64,000 nt of DNA from Paenibacillus polysaccharolyticus (GCF_900102085.1 NZ_FMVM01000013.1:62001-126000), one strand, 5' to 3'; numbered from the stretch's first letter, positions 8,019 through 19,985 are shown. Program-made: numbers and translations. The notes: generated by a model not told the origin, from the sequence alone.

Positions 8019-8612
8019 ATGACTATTGAACTGGATTCAGAACAACCCGGATTGCAACAACAGACAGCATCAATCCTGCGCGAACTGGCGACAGCCGGTA
8101 AACTTGGCTCTGGCCATGTTGTTGTTATTGGCACGAGTACAAGTGAAGTTGCAGGTCAGCGCATCGGAACAAGTGGTGCCGTCGACGTGGCAGATCAGTT
8201 GCTTGCAGGTATTCGCGAGGTGCAGACAGAGTTTGGTTTCGACACTGTATTTCAGTGCTGTGAGCACCTGAACCGGGCGCTTGTGATGGAACGTAGGTTG
8301 CTTGAGCGGCTTGGACTGACAGAGGTTGGCGCTGTACCTGTGCCGAAAGCTGGTGGTTCCATGGCATCTACCGCCTATCGTTCACTGTCCGATCCATGTC
8401 TGGCTGAGCATGTCCAAGCCCATGCAGGTATGGATATCGGGGAGACTATGATTGGCATGCATCTTCGCCATGTTGCGGTTCCTTTTCGGACATCGCTTCG
8501 TTACATTGGAGAGGCTCGTGTTACAGCAGCACTTACACGTCCGAAACTGATTGGCGGCGAACGTGCGGTTTATCGAATGGAAGAACAACCTGATTCGACC
8601 TTTTGTGACTAA
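8019..8612 (+). CDS. ywlG: UPF0340/TIGR01440 family protein YwlG
   Basis: Conserved Firmicutes protein of unknown biochemical role, 197 residues. Recognised by VVVIGTSTSEV.G..IGT.GA, FQCCEHLNRALV.E and VPVPKAGGSMA, blocks of the YwlG family; soluble, no membrane segment. An upstream in-frame ATG exists at 7995, but GGGAGGCGAT (8006-8015) fits ATG 8019. It lies between ywlE and glyA as in Bacillus, although rpiB, which is next to ywlE in B. subtilis, is absent here. It is likely cotranscribed with glyA under the upstream ZTP riboswitch; copy B of the dispersed element separates the two. Confidence 0.88.
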   Translation: MTIELDSEQPGLQQQTASILRELATAGKLGSGHVVVIGTSTSEVAGQRIGTSGAVDVADQLLAGIREVQTEFGFDTVFQCCEHLNRALVMERRLLERLGLTEVGAVPVPKAGGSMASTAYRSLSDPCLAEHVQAHAGMDIGETMIGMHLRHVAVPFRTSLRYIGEARVTAALTRPKLIGGERAVYRMEEQPDSTFCD

Positions 8613-8615
8613 CGT

Positions 8616-8800
8616 ATAAAGTGAAATGATGTTTACACGTAAACGGAGAGTGCAACACCAATCTGGAGAAGCGAAGCGTTCACGTTTATCACCGAATTTC
8701 CCCTTTATCAAAGGGGTTCAAAGAAATTTGGGGATAACAGTGATCGTAAGATGGTGATGCAATCGAAGTCAGGAGTGTAACCTGAAGGCTCGCTTTATAA
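8616..8800 (+). repeat. Dispersed structured element, copy B
   Basis: Starts four bases after the ywlG stop and ends 15 bases before the glyA ribosome binding site. Termini TATAAAGTGA (8616-8625) and TCGCTTTATA (8791-8800); then TTTACAC/GTGTAAC. The inner helix TGCAACACCAATCT (8652-8665) with AGATGGTGATGCA (8750-8762) is entirely different in sequence from copy A but equally well paired. Core arm TTATCACCGAATTT (8687-8700) with AAATTTGGGGATAA (8725-8738), capped by CCCCTTT/AAAGGGG. GAAGCGAAGCGTTC small hairpin is conserved. Confidence 0.85.
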
Positions 8801-8829
8801 CTTCATTATAATTTAGGAGGAATTTAATC

Positions 8830-10077
8830 ATGGAACAATTGCGTAAAAATGACCCTGCAGTATTGGAAGCGATGAATCTTGAACTGAAACGTCAACAGAA
8901 CAACATCGAGCTGATCGCATCCGAGAACATCGTAAGTGAAGCGGTAATTGAAGCACTCGGCTCCGTTCTGACGAATAAGTACGCTGAAGGTTATCCAGGC
9001 AAACGTTACTATGGTGGCTGTGAGCATGTCGATATCGTTGAAGATATCGCGCGTGATCGTGCGAAAGAACTGTTTGGTGCAGAACATGCGAACGTGCAAC
9101 CGCACTCCGGTGCACAAGCGAACATGGCTGTATATCTGGCAGCATTGAAGCCTGGTGATACCGTTCTGGGTATGAACCTGGCACATGGCGGTCACTTGAC
9201 CCATGGTAGCCCGGTTAATGCTTCTGGTTTGCTTTACAACTTCGTTGCGTATGGTGTTCAAGAAGATACATTCCTCATTGATTATGATGAAGTTCGCAAA
9301 GCAGCATTCAAACATCGTCCTCGTCTGATCGTAGCAGGTGCAAGTGCATACCCACGTACGATTGATTTTGAAAAGCTGGCTTCCATCGCCAATGATGTTG
9401 GCGCGCTGTTCATGGTTGATATGGCACACATCGCAGGACTTGTTGCAGCTGGACTGCATCCTAACCCGGTGCCACATGCACACTTCGTTACAACAACAAC
9501 ACACAAAACATTGCGCGGACCACGTGGCGGTATGATCCTGTGCCGCAAGTCATGGGCAGCTGCCATTGATAAAGCGGTATTCCCAGGTTCCCAAGGTGGA
9601 CCTTTGATGCACGTGATCGCTTCAAAAGCTGTAGCGTTCGGTGAAGCATTGCAACCTTCGTTCAAAACGTATGCTCAGAACGTGGTGAAAAACGCACAGG
9701 TGCTGGCTGAAACATTGATCGCTGAAGGATTGAACATTGTATCCGGCGGTACAGACAATCACTTGATGCTGATTGATACTCGTAGCGTAAACATCACGGG
9801 TAAAGAAGCGGAACATGTGCTTGATTCCATCGGTATTACAGTGAACAAAAACGCGATTCCATTCGATCCAACAAGCCCGTTCATTACAAGCGGTATCCGT
9901 ATTGGTACACCTGCTGCGACTTCCCGTGGTATGGACGAGAAAGCAATGGTAGCAATCGGTAAGATCATTGCGAAAACTCTTAAAAATCCAAAAGATACAG
10001 CAACACTTGATCAGGCACGCGCAGAAGTGACTGCACTGACGGATCAATACCCACTCTACACCGACCTTAAATACTAG
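8830..10077 (+). CDS. glyA: Serine hydroxymethyltransferase
   Basis: PLP enzyme that interconverts serine plus tetrahydrofolate with glycine plus 5,10-methylene-THF, the main one-carbon source. 415 residues, the normal length. Visible: substrate-binding [28 protein letters not shown], and the PLP lysine Lys226 in [14 protein letters not shown]-terminal [22 protein letters not shown] (8815-8822) places the ATG at 8830. Upstream are copy B, ywlG and the ZTP riboswitch, consistent with folate-responsive control. No anomalies. Confidence 0.98.
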   Translation: MEQLRKNDPAVLEAMNLELKRQQNNIELIASENIVSEAVIEALGSVLTNKYAEGYPGKRYYGGCEHVDIVEDIARDRAKELFGAEHANVQPHSGAQANMAVYLAALKPGDTVLGMNLAHGGHLTHGSPVNASGLLYNFVAYGVQEDTFLIDYDEVRKAAFKHRPRLIVAGASAYPRTIDFEKLASIANDVGALFMVDMAHIAGLVAAGLHPNPVPHAHFVTTTTHKTLRGPRGGMILCRKSWAAAIDKAVFPGSQGGPLMHVIASKAVAFGEALQPSFKTYAQNVVKNAQVLAETLIAEGLNIVSGGTDNHLMLIDTRSVNITGKEAEHVLDSIGITVNKNAIPFDPTSPFITSGIRIGTPAATSRGMDEKAMVAIGKIIAKTLKNPKDTATLDQARAEVTALTDQYPLYTDLKY

Positions 10078-10094
10078 TATTACTTATAAATATT

Positions 10095-10288
10095 GCTCTG
10101 CTGTTTGGTTTTGAAGGTTGTTAAAATGGAATACAGAGGAACGAAGTGAGCAGAATGAGGCCGTAGAAGCGAAGCGCTCGCATTTATTCCCGAATTTTTA
10201 CCTACCTAAGGTGATTCATAAAATTCGGGGATAACGGCGATCGAAGGAGCATTCTGGTGGCGGAGTGGTATTGTATTACAAAAGAGCA
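10095..10288 (+). repeat. Dispersed structured element, copy C (diverged ends)
   Basis: Core conserved, ends diverged. Outer GCTCT/AGAGC (10095-10099, 10284-10288) and a partial TTGTTAAAATGGAATAC/GGTATTGTATTACAA pairing. Inner helix GCAGAATG (10150-10157) with CATTCTG (10250-10256), again a different sequence from other copies. Conserved GTAGAAGCGAAGCGCTCGC. Core arm TTATTCCCGAATTTT (10184-10198) with AAAATTCGGGGATAA (10220-10234). The cap is CCTACCTAAGG instead of CCCTTT..AAAGGG. Follows glyA. Confidence 0.75.
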
Positions 10289-10341
10289 TCTTTAGTGTTC
10301 ACGCGTATTTTGAGCATTCAACTCACACAACAGCACGAGCA

Positions 10342-10379
10342 AACAGGACCGGATGAATCATTTTCCGGTCCTGTTTTTG
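10342..10379 (+). terminator. Rho-independent terminator after glyA and copy C
   Basis: AACAGGACCGG (10342-10352) with CCGGTCCTGTT (10365-10375) and a T run. It ends the glyA transcript. Confidence 0.92.
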
Positions 10380-10439
10380 TAGGATTTGCTTTTCTGTAAT
10401 GATTAGGTGCCCTTTGATGGTGTAATTCAGTGTGGGTGA

Positions 10440-10448
10440 TGATATAAT
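10440..10448 (+). promoter_or_regulatory. Extended -10 promoter for upp
   Basis: TGA TATAAT (10440-10448) is an extended -10; no clear -35. Lies after the terminator and 87 bases before upp. Confidence 0.5.
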
Positions 10449-10534
10449 ATACAGGATTTATCGAGCCTGTGAATGACGGCTAGGTATATTTGGAAATGCT
10501 TAACTCATGAAGAACTTACCGGAGGGACAATTTA

Positions 10535-11164
10535 ATGGGAAAATTAGTAATATGTGATCACCCCCTGATTCAACACAAACTGACGTTTATACGCGACATG
10601 CGTACGAATACGAAAGATTTTCGTGAATTGGTTGATGAAGTAGCAACATTAATGGCTTACGAGATTACAAGAGATGTTGAGTTGGAATCCATTGATGTAC
10701 AAACGCCTGTAGCTGCGACACAAGGAAAAGTAATTTCTGGACGTATGCTTGGACTGGTACCGATTCTGCGTGCGGGACTAGGGATGCTGGATGGCGTTGT
10801 GAAGTTGTTGCCAGCGGCAAAAGTAGGACATGTTGGTTTGTTCCGTGACCCGGAAACACTGCAACCGGTTGAATACTACACCAAGCTGCCTACAGATGTG
10901 ACTGAACGTCAACTTATTGTGATTGACCCGATGCTTGCAACAGGGGGATCGGCAATCGCAGCGATTGACGTGCTCAAAAAGCGCGGATGCACTCAGATCA
11001 AAATGATGAACCTGGTCGCAGCGCCAGAGGGCGTAAAAGCAGTACAAGATGCACATCCAGATGTAGACATCTATGTAGCTGCGCTTGACGACCGTCTGGA
11101 TGATCACGGATATATCGTGCCAGGACTTGGCGATGCGGGAGACCGTTTGTACGGAACGAAATAA
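10535..11164 (+). CDS. upp: Uracil phosphoribosyltransferase
   Basis: Salvages uracil with PRPP to UMP. 209 residues, standard size. The PRPP loop is [17 protein letters not shown], and the uracil-binding C-terminus [21 protein letters not shown] is complete. CGGAGGG (10519-10525) supports ATG 10535. It is followed 39 bases later by wecB, so the two may be cotranscribed. In Bacillus it likewise precedes the atp operon. I see no PyrR-binding leader. Confidence 0.97.
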   Translation: MGKLVICDHPLIQHKLTFIRDMRTNTKDFRELVDEVATLMAYEITRDVELESIDVQTPVAATQGKVISGRMLGLVPILRAGLGMLDGVVKLLPAAKVGHVGLFRDPETLQPVEYYTKLPTDVTERQLIVIDPMLATGGSAIAAIDVLKKRGCTQIKMMNLVAAPEGVKAVQDAHPDVDIYVAALDDRLDDHGYIVPGLGDAGDRLYGTK

Positions 11165-11203
11165 GCATATTTTCATGCGGATTAGAAAAGGAGCTTTGCT
11201 CAA

Positions 11204-12361
11204 ATGTCCAAAAAAATTAAAGTGATGACTATTTTCGGGGTGCGTCCAGAAGCGATCAAGATGGCTCCGCTGATTCTGGAATTGCAGAAACATCCCGACT
11301 CTATTGAGTCGATTGTTTGCGTAACTGCGCAACATCGCCAGATGCTGGATCAGGTTCTTGAAGTTTTCGACATTCATCCCGATTATGATCTGGATGTCAT
11401 GAAAGATCGTCAGACCCTGAACGAAATCACCATTCGTGTTCTTGGCGGTCTGGAGCCGGTTTTGCGTGAAGCCAAGCCAGATATCGTGCTCGTTCACGGT
11501 GATACGTTGACTACATTTGTAGCCAGCTATGCAGCCTTCCTGCAACAGATTCAGGTCGGACACGTGGAAGCCGGTCTGCGGACGTGGAATAAGCTGTCAC
11601 CTTACCCGGAAGAGATGAACCGCCAGTTGACGGGTGTTTTGGCCGATCTGCATTTTGCGCCAACGGACTGGTCTTCTTCCAATCTTGCCAAGGAAAATAA
11701 ACCGGAGTCTAGTACCTACGTCACAGGCAACACGGTAACAGATGTGTTTCAATATACAGTACGGGAGGATTACAAACACCCGGTACTTGATTGGGCCCAA
11801 GGCAAACGCCTGGTGCTGATGACTGCTCATCGCCGCGAATCTCAAGGCGAGCCTCACCGCAACATTTTCCAGGCCGTCAAACGTATTGCTGACGAATTTG
11901 AAGATATTGCCATCGTGTACCCGGTGCACCCTAGTCCTGCTGTGAAGGAGCCGGCTCACGCGATTTTGGGGAATCATCCCCGTATTCAGTTAATTGATCC
12001 GCTAGACGTAGTGGATTTGCATAACTTTTACCCGCACACTCACTTGATCCTGACTGATTCAGGCGGTTTGCAGGAAGAAGCGCCTTCGTTTGGTGTGCCT
12101 GTTCTTGTATTGCGCGATACTACAGAGCGCCCGGAAGGCATCGAAGCAGGTACGCTGGAATTGGTAGGGACAGAAGAGGAACGTGTATATGAACGGACCA
12201 AGGCTCTGCTTACGGATGAAGCACTGTATGCAAGCATGAGTCAAGCTGCTAATCCATACGGTGATGGACATGCATCGGAAAGAATTGTCAATGCGATTTT
12301 GCACCATTTTGGCGTAAAAAGTGAGCGTCCGGAATCATTTCACAGAAAGTTCAAAAAATAA
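11204..12361 (+). CDS. wecB: UDP-N-acetylglucosamine 2-epimerase (non-hydrolysing)
   Basis: Converts UDP-GlcNAc to UDP-ManNAc, the donor for ManNAc-containing wall polymers. 385 residues with GT-B fold landmarks: FGVRPEAIKMAP, VHGDTLTTF, GHVEAGLRTWNKLSPYPEEMNR, TAHRRES and LTDSGGLQEEAPSFG. AAGGAG (11188-11193) serves ATG 11204. It sits between upp and the atp operon, away from the polymer genes tagO, tagA and csaB at 34.7-38.1 kb, but its product is the substrate of TagA there. Equivalent to MnaA/YvyH of Bacillus. Confidence 0.96.
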   Translation: MSKKIKVMTIFGVRPEAIKMAPLILELQKHPDSIESIVCVTAQHRQMLDQVLEVFDIHPDYDLDVMKDRQTLNEITIRVLGGLEPVLREAKPDIVLVHGDTLTTFVASYAAFLQQIQVGHVEAGLRTWNKLSPYPEEMNRQLTGVLADLHFAPTDWSSSNLAKENKPESSTYVTGNTVTDVFQYTVREDYKHPVLDWAQGKRLVLMTAHRRESQGEPHRNIFQAVKRIADEFEDIAIVYPVHPSPAVKEPAHAILGNHPRIQLIDPLDVVDLHNFYPHTHLILTDSGGLQEEAPSFGVPVLVLRDTTERPEGIEAGTLELVGTEEERVYERTKALLTDEALYASMSQAANPYGDGHASERIVNAILHHFGVKSERPESFHRKFKK

Positions 12362-12423
12362 TTCACATTTTCTGTTGGATTTATAGAGGGGATAGCATAC
12401 AGTTAAACTGTACGGTTTACGCG

Positions 12424-12453
12424 GGTTTATGGGCTTTCTTAAGCTGTAGACCC
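12424..12453 (+). terminator. Strong hairpin after wecB, possible weak terminator
   Basis: GGGTTTA with TAGACCC enclosing GGCTT/AAGCT. It is followed only by a T-rich stretch, not a clean T run, so termination is uncertain. Confidence 0.4.
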
Positions 12454-12488
12454 GTCGTTTCTCCCTTTAAAACGCTAAAATCAATCAA

Positions 12489-12518
12489 TTGACAAAGGCT
12501 CTCATCATTCAGTAAAAT
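12489..12518 (+). promoter_or_regulatory. Promoter of the ATP synthase operon
   Basis: A consensus -35 TTGACA (12489-12494), 18 bases, and TAAAAT (12513-12518). Transcription would start near 12525, leaving a short leader before atpZ at 12548. Confidence 0.8.
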
Positions 12519-12547
12519 TAACTGGGATTGCAAGGGTGGCGTGGAAA

Positions 12548-12802
12548 ATGGCCGATTCGAACAAACCAAATTCATCCCGTAACCATGATGATAAGGTCTG
12601 GAAAGCAATGGGACTCGTGACAGCTTTTGGGATCGAGATTGCCTTGCTCGCTGTTGCCGGATATTACGCTGGCTCGTGGTTGGACAGGACCATTGGAGGC
12701 AACGGAATATGGATCGCCGTAAGCGTTCTCTTTTTTCTTGCGGCAGGCGGGGTAAGCATTTACTTTATTGCTAAAAAATTCATGGGGGAAAGTGATGAGT
12801 GA
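12548..12802 (+). CDS. atpZ: AtpZ/AtpI family protein
   Basis: Small two-helix membrane protein of 84 residues at the head of the ATP synthase operon. Contains the family pattern of two hydrophobic helices (about residues 19-40 and 50-74) joined by AGSWLDRTIGGNG; a charged hydrophilic N-terminus precedes them. AtpZ, with AtpI, has been linked to Mg2+/Ca2+ transport or Fo assembly in other Bacillota. The frame is open from GTG 12536, but AAGGG at 12532-12536 fits ATG 12548. It overlaps the next gene by 8 bases. Confidence 0.82.
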   Translation: MADSNKPNSSRNHDDKVWKAMGLVTAFGIEIALLAVAGYYAGSWLDRTIGGNGIWIAVSVLFFLAAGGVSIYFIAKKFMGESDE

Positions 12803-13172
12803 ACTAGCCAGATATCGCAGATGGATGACCGTTTCCGTCATGTACATTCTCATGATTTGTTTTCTGACGGCTGCATTTGCACCTCGTTTGGAAACGATTG
12901 CTTTGGGACTGGCCCTGGGTGTTAGCATCAGTTTGATTAATGCATTTTACCTGGGCTACAAGGTGAGGAAGATGTCCGATGATGCGGCAGAAGGTAATCT
13001 GAAGCGTGTGAACCTGGGATTTTTGACAAGAGCGGCGCTCGCAGTGCTTGGTATTTACATATCGATGCGCTTTCCGCAGTACTTCAATACATATGCGGTT
13101 GCAGGCGGTCTGGCCATTGCGCAATTTTCCCTATTAATTATAGGGATCATCATGTCCCGCAAAGCAGAGTGA
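12795..13172 (+). CDS. atpI: ATP synthase subunit I
   Basis: Four-helix membrane protein of 125 residues, aiding assembly of the c-ring in other species. ATG 12795 lies inside the end of atpZ (overlap 12795-12802) with GGGGG six bases upstream, indicating translational coupling. Position directly before atpB and the hydrophobic pattern identify it; sequence of this family is poorly conserved. Confidence 0.82.
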   Translation: MSELARYRRWMTVSVMYILMICFLTAAFAPRLETIALGLALGVSISLINAFYLGYKVRKMSDDAAEGNLKRVNLGFLTRAALAVLGIYISMRFPQYFNTYAVAGGLAIAQFSLLIIGIIMSRKAE

Positions 13173-13219
13173 TTTTGAGTGTGGCAACTTTCAGGTAGAG
13201 AAAGGGGTGAGAAAAAAAT

Positions 13220-14038
13220 ATGCATGAAGCTCCAGTGATTATGCTTGGTGGATTTCATCTGGACTTGTCCGTACTATTGATGTTGATTGTAACCAGCGCC
13301 ATTGTCTTCATATTTGCCATCATCGCTACACGGAACCTGTCGGTGGATAATCCGGGAAAGCTGCAAAACTTTATGGAGTGGGCTGTTGAGTTCGTTCGTA
13401 ATCTGATATCCAGTACGATGGACATGAAGAAAGGCAAACACTTTATTTCTCTCGCACTTACGATGATTTTGTTCATCTTCGTAGGAAATATGCTTGGGCT
13501 TCCATTCCAGGCCGTTACCGATGTTAAGGATGTTAATGCAGCTACCGTTTTCGGGAAACCAATCGTTACAGCGGTTGAGGCTTATGAAAAGGCTCACGCG
13601 AAGGACCCAGAAGCGCATCCACATATCGAGCTGGCTTGGTTCAAATCACCAACAGCTGACTTGTCCGTAACGATGGGACTAGCTCTTGTAGCCTTCCTCG
13701 TAGCACATGGACTTGGACTGTTCAAGAACACTAGAGGTTATCTGAAGCACTATGTGCAACCGTACGCGTTGTTCCTTCCGATTAATATTATCGAGACTGC
13801 GTCCAAGTTGCTCACGCACGGCATGCGTTTGTTCGCGAATATTTTTGCGGGTGAGGTGCTGATTGCAACCATCCTCAAACTGACCAGCTTTAAAGTGCTG
13901 GGCGCTATTTTCGCAATACCGCTACTTGCAGTGTGGCAAGGTTTCAGTATCTTTATCGGCGGGATTCAAGCTTTCGTTTTCGTCATTCTAATGATGGTGT
14001 ACATTTCACAGACCATCGAAACGCACGAAGAACATTAA
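13220..14038 (+). CDS. atpB: ATP synthase Fo subunit a
   Basis: Proton channel of the Fo sector. 272 residues, multiple helices; the critical arginine is in the block ASKLLTHGMRLFANIFAGEVL, and the C-terminal helix has GGIQAFVFVILMMVYIS. AAAGGGGTGAG (13200-13210) supports ATG 13220. Residues about 93-145 form a longer loop than usual (VNAATVFGKPIVTAVEAYEKAHAKDPEAHPH), probably exposed. Second gene of the core atp operon. Confidence 0.96.
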   Translation: MHEAPVIMLGGFHLDLSVLLMLIVTSAIVFIFAIIATRNLSVDNPGKLQNFMEWAVEFVRNLISSTMDMKKGKHFISLALTMILFIFVGNMLGLPFQAVTDVKDVNAATVFGKPIVTAVEAYEKAHAKDPEAHPHIELAWFKSPTADLSVTMGLALVAFLVAHGLGLFKNTRGYLKHYVQPYALFLPINIIETASKLLTHGMRLFANIFAGEVLIATILKLTSFKVLGAIFAIPLLAVWQGFSIFIGGIQAFVFVILMMVYISQTIETHEEH

Positions 14039-14073
14039 GTTTTAGACCTGCGGGGATCTCTCCATCAGGCTGA

Positions 14074-14337
<264 letters not shown>

Positions 14338-14352
14338 GACATAACACAGTAC

Positions 14353-14388
14353 GGCGGGGAAGGCTGTAGCCCTCCGCGCCTTCTTTTT
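14353..14388 (+). terminator. Terminator-like hairpin between atpE and atpF
   Basis: GGCGGGGAAGGCT (14353-14365) pairs with AGCCCTCCGCGCC (14368-14380) and is followed by TTCTTTTT. In the middle of an operon it should terminate only partly, or stabilise the upstream 3' end. Confidence 0.65.
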
Positions 14389-14450
14389 AGCTAGGAACTT
14401 ATCCTGTAAGGGATAACGGTTTAGGATACCTCCAGGAAGGAGTGAACAGA

Positions 14451-14939
14451 TTGAGTTTCTTATGGGAAAATACGCTTCTTGCGATTATCGCATTTTTGGT
14501 TTTATACTGGCTGCTTAGCCGTTATGCTTTCGGTCCGTTGTTCTCCATCATGGAAAAGCGTCGTGAACTCGTAATGAGCCAGATGAATGAGGCTGCTCAG
14601 ACTCGGGAACAGGCGATTGCTTATGTGGAGGAGCAAAAACAGGCTCTGGAACAAGCGCGCAAAGAAGCTCACGACATTATTGAACAATCCAGACAAACGG
14701 GTGGCAAGCAGGCTGAATCCATTCTGGCTGATGCCAAAGCTGAAGCAACTCGTCTCAAAGACGATGCTGTACGTGAAATTGAGAGCGAGAAGAACAAAGC
14801 GGTTGCCGCTCTTCGCAGCGAACTGGGTACTGCTTCCGTTCAGATTGCTTCCAGATTGATCAAAAAAGAAGTTGAGAACGGTCCAGCACAAGAGGAACTT
14901 GTGAACCAATACCTCAATGAGGTAGGGGGCCGACAATGA
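14451..14939 (+). CDS. atpF: ATP synthase Fo subunit b
   Basis: Peripheral stalk: one N-terminal membrane helix (about residues 7-25) and a long charged coiled coil ending at the delta-binding C-terminus. The frame is open from GTG 14442, but that codon overlaps the ribosome binding site AGGAAGGAG (14434-14442); TTG 14451 is correctly spaced and gives 162 residues, the usual length. Its stop overlaps the atpH start (ATGA). Confidence 0.93.
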   Translation: MSFLWENTLLAIIAFLVLYWLLSRYAFGPLFSIMEKRRELVMSQMNEAAQTREQAIAYVEEQKQALEQARKEAHDIIEQSRQTGGKQAESILADAKAEATRLKDDAVREIESEKNKAVAALRSELGTASVQIASRLIKKEVENGPAQEELVNQYLNEVGGRQ

Positions 14940-15484
14940 GCCGCGATACGATTGTTGCCAAGCGTTATGCAAAAGCATTGTTCGAAGTTGCTCTTCAGCA
15001 GCAGCAAGTGCTTGAAGTTGAACAGGAACTGCGTGCCGTTGTCAGTGGATTAACCGGAGATCAAGAGATTATCAAATTTATTGTTTCTCCAAACATCTCT
15101 GATGAAGCCAAGCGAAATGTGCTTCATGCAAGCCTTGATGGCAAAGTGTCCGAACCTGTCCTTCGCACGGTTTTGCTTCTGATTGAGCGTGGCCGCGTGG
15201 AATTGTTGCAAGACCTGTTGGATGATTATGTGAGAATCGAAGGGGATTCCCTTGGAATCGCCGATGCTCGCGTATACTCGACCTATGCATTGAAGGAAGA
15301 AGAGAAAGAAGCGGTAGCCCGTGAGTTCGGTGGCCGTGTGAATAAAAAGATCCGTATCGAGAACATTGTTGATCCTGCACTGCTGGGCGGATTGAAAGTC
15401 GCCATTGGCGATACGATCTATGACGGCAGCTTGGCTGGCAAGCTCGAACGTCTTGAGCAGTCTTTTAACAGACGAGTACAGTAG
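14936..15484 (+). CDS. atpH: ATP synthase F1 subunit delta
   Basis: Links the b stalk to the top of F1. 182 residues with the N-terminal RYAKALFEVA helix bundle and the C-terminal LLGGLKVAIGDTIYDGSLAGKLERL signature. ATG 14936 overlaps the atpF stop codon, giving translational coupling; 16 bases separate it from atpA. Confidence 0.95.
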   Translation: MSRDTIVAKRYAKALFEVALQQQQVLEVEQELRAVVSGLTGDQEIIKFIVSPNISDEAKRNVLHASLDGKVSEPVLRTVLLLIERGRVELLQDLLDDYVRIEGDSLGIADARVYSTYALKEEEKEAVAREFGGRVNKKIRIENIVDPALLGGLKVAIGDTIYDGSLAGKLERLEQSFNRRVQ

Positions 15485-15494
15485 ATTGGGGTGA

Positions 15495-17015
<1,521 letters not shown>

Positions 17016-17071
17016 ATAGATGATTGTAGCTGCGGAGTTGTCTAACCGATTCCGCATGTCTGCATGCAAAA

Positions 17072-17128
17072 CTTTGACTCAGTCAAAGCAGGAATATGCT
17101 TACGAAGTAGTTTTGACTATGTCAAAAC
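17072..17128 (+). other. Twin hairpins upstream of atpG
   Basis: Two perfect small hairpins sharing the same stem core: CTTTGAC (17072-17078)/GTCAAAG (17082-17088) and GTTTTGAC (17110-17117)/GTCAAAAC (17121-17128), the second ending 4 bases before the atpG ribosome binding site. No T run, so not terminators; may affect mRNA stability or atpG translation. Confidence 0.65.
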
Positions 17129-17145
17129 TTTAAGGTGGTGAAATC

Positions 17146-18018
17146 ATGGCAAAAGGCATGCGCGAAATTAAGCGGCAAATTAAAAGCGTACAAAGCACAA
17201 AGCAGATCACCAAAGCAATGGAGATGGTTGCAGCTGCAAAACTGCGTAAAGCGCAGGAAAAAGCAGAGGCCGCACGTCCTTATTCAGAGAAGTTGAAAGA
17301 AGTTGTGGCGAGCATTGCCTCCAGCACCCAAGGTATTCAGCACCCGATGCTGGAAAGCCGTCCGGTCAAAAAGACAGCGTATCTGATCATTACGTCAGAT
17401 CGGGGTCTTGCAGGTGGATACAATGCGAACGTTCTGCGTCAGGTGAGTCAGACTCTGAAAGAGCGTCACAACTCCCAGGACGAGTACGAATTATTCGTTA
17501 TTGGTCGTAAAGGGCGTGACTATTTCAGAAGACGCGAAATAGCTATGGCTTCCACAACTACAGATCTGTCGGACTCACCTTCATTCGCAGATATCAAATC
17601 CATCGCTCATGAGGCAGTTCATGGATTTGAACTGGCTGATTTTGATGAATTGTACATTTGTTATAACCGCTTTGTAAATGCGTTGACCCAGATTCCGACA
17701 ATGGAGAAACTTCTCCCTATGGAAACACCTGAGTTAACTCCTGCGGATGGACCGACTGCGAGCTACGAGTATGAACCGTCAGCTGAGGCTGTGCTGGAAG
17801 TTTTGCTTCCGCGTTATGCGGAAACATTGATCTACGGTGCACTGTTGAATGGTAAAGCGAGTGAACTGGGTGCGAAGATGACAGCAATGGGTAATGCAAC
17901 CAAAAATGCATCGAAACTCATTAACGATCTGTCATTGACTTATAACCGTGCCCGTCAAGCAGCGATTACGCAGGAGATTACGGAAATTGTGGCAGGTGCC
18001 AACGCAGCACAAGGCTAA
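17146..18018 (+). CDS. atpG: ATP synthase F1 subunit gamma
   Basis: Central rotor shaft, 290 residues; N-terminal [32 protein letters not shown] and C-terminal [26 protein letters not shown] are the typical coiled-coil halves. AAGGTGGTG (17131-17139) precedes ATG 17146. The 130-base gap before it, with two hairpins, is the longest gap between atpF and atpC. Confidence 0.97.
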   Translation: MAKGMREIKRQIKSVQSTKQITKAMEMVAAAKLRKAQEKAEAARPYSEKLKEVVASIASSTQGIQHPMLESRPVKKTAYLIITSDRGLAGGYNANVLRQVSQTLKERHNSQDEYELFVIGRKGRDYFRRREIAMASTTTDLSDSPSFADIKSIAHEAVHGFELADFDELYICYNRFVNALTQIPTMEKLLPMETPELTPADGPTASYEYEPSAEAVLEVLLPRYAETLIYGALLNGKASELGAKMTAMGNATKNASKLINDLSLTYNRARQAAITQEITEIVAGANAAQG

Positions 18019-18098
18019 CCGTTTTTTATTTAATGAAGGCTTGCACTGCAAAAATGAACGAACGGAATTTTGTTTTTGCCAAAGTAGCAGGCTTGTAG

Positions 18099-19517
<1,419 letters not shown>

Positions 19518-19580
19518 TCTGAGTCCAGGATTGTCCTTATGAAGCGAGCTATCCTTCGGATAGTTTCAGGAGGGATGGAA

Positions 19581-19985
19581 TTGAGCACCTTTTTGTTGGA
19601 GATCGTAACGCCTGAGCGTCTCGTCTATTCACAGCAAGTGGATAGCGTCATCGCTCGCGGTATTGAAGGGGAACTGGGGATTCTCCCTGGTCATATCCCG
19701 ATGGTCACACCTTTACAGATTGCACCGATCACGATCAAAAACGGAAAAGAGAATAAGCAAGTCGCCATCGGCGGCGGCTTTATCGAAGTCCGCAAAGATA
19801 AGGTTGTTGTACTCGCAGAGAGTGCCGAATTCCCGGAAAGCATCGATGTGGATCGTGCGCGTGCGGCCAAAGAGCGGGCAGAACGCCGGCTTGCCAGCCA
19901 AAGCAACCAGGATCACTTTGATCACCGTCGTGCAGAGATTGCTTTGCAAAAAGCGGTTAACCGGATCAACGTATTTGGCAAATAA
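19581..19985 (+). CDS. atpC: ATP synthase F1 subunit epsilon
   Basis: Inhibitory and connecting subunit, 134 residues: beta-sandwich domain with EGELGILPGHIPMVTPL, then a C-terminal helical hairpin ending in RAEIALQKAVNRINVF. AGGAGGG at 19568-19574 directly abuts ATG 19575, so TTG 19581 (MSTFLLEIVTPERL) is the better start. Last gene of the operon. Confidence 0.93.
   Translation: MSTFLLEIVTPERLVYSQQVDSVIARGIEGELGILPGHIPMVTPLQIAPITIKNGKENKQVAIGGGFIEVRKDKVVVLAESAEFPESIDVDRARAAKERAERRLASQSNQDHFDHRRAEIALQKAVNRINVFGK

Noticed and set aside
8824-9504. 226-codon minus-strand frame within glyA
   Set aside because: Antisense shadow of a highly conserved gene; Cys/His-rich translation without a start signal.
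7789-10288. CRISPR array from clustered repeats A, B and C
   Set aside because: The repeats are 180-200 bp, imperfect, separated by genes, and there are no short regular repeats or cas genes.
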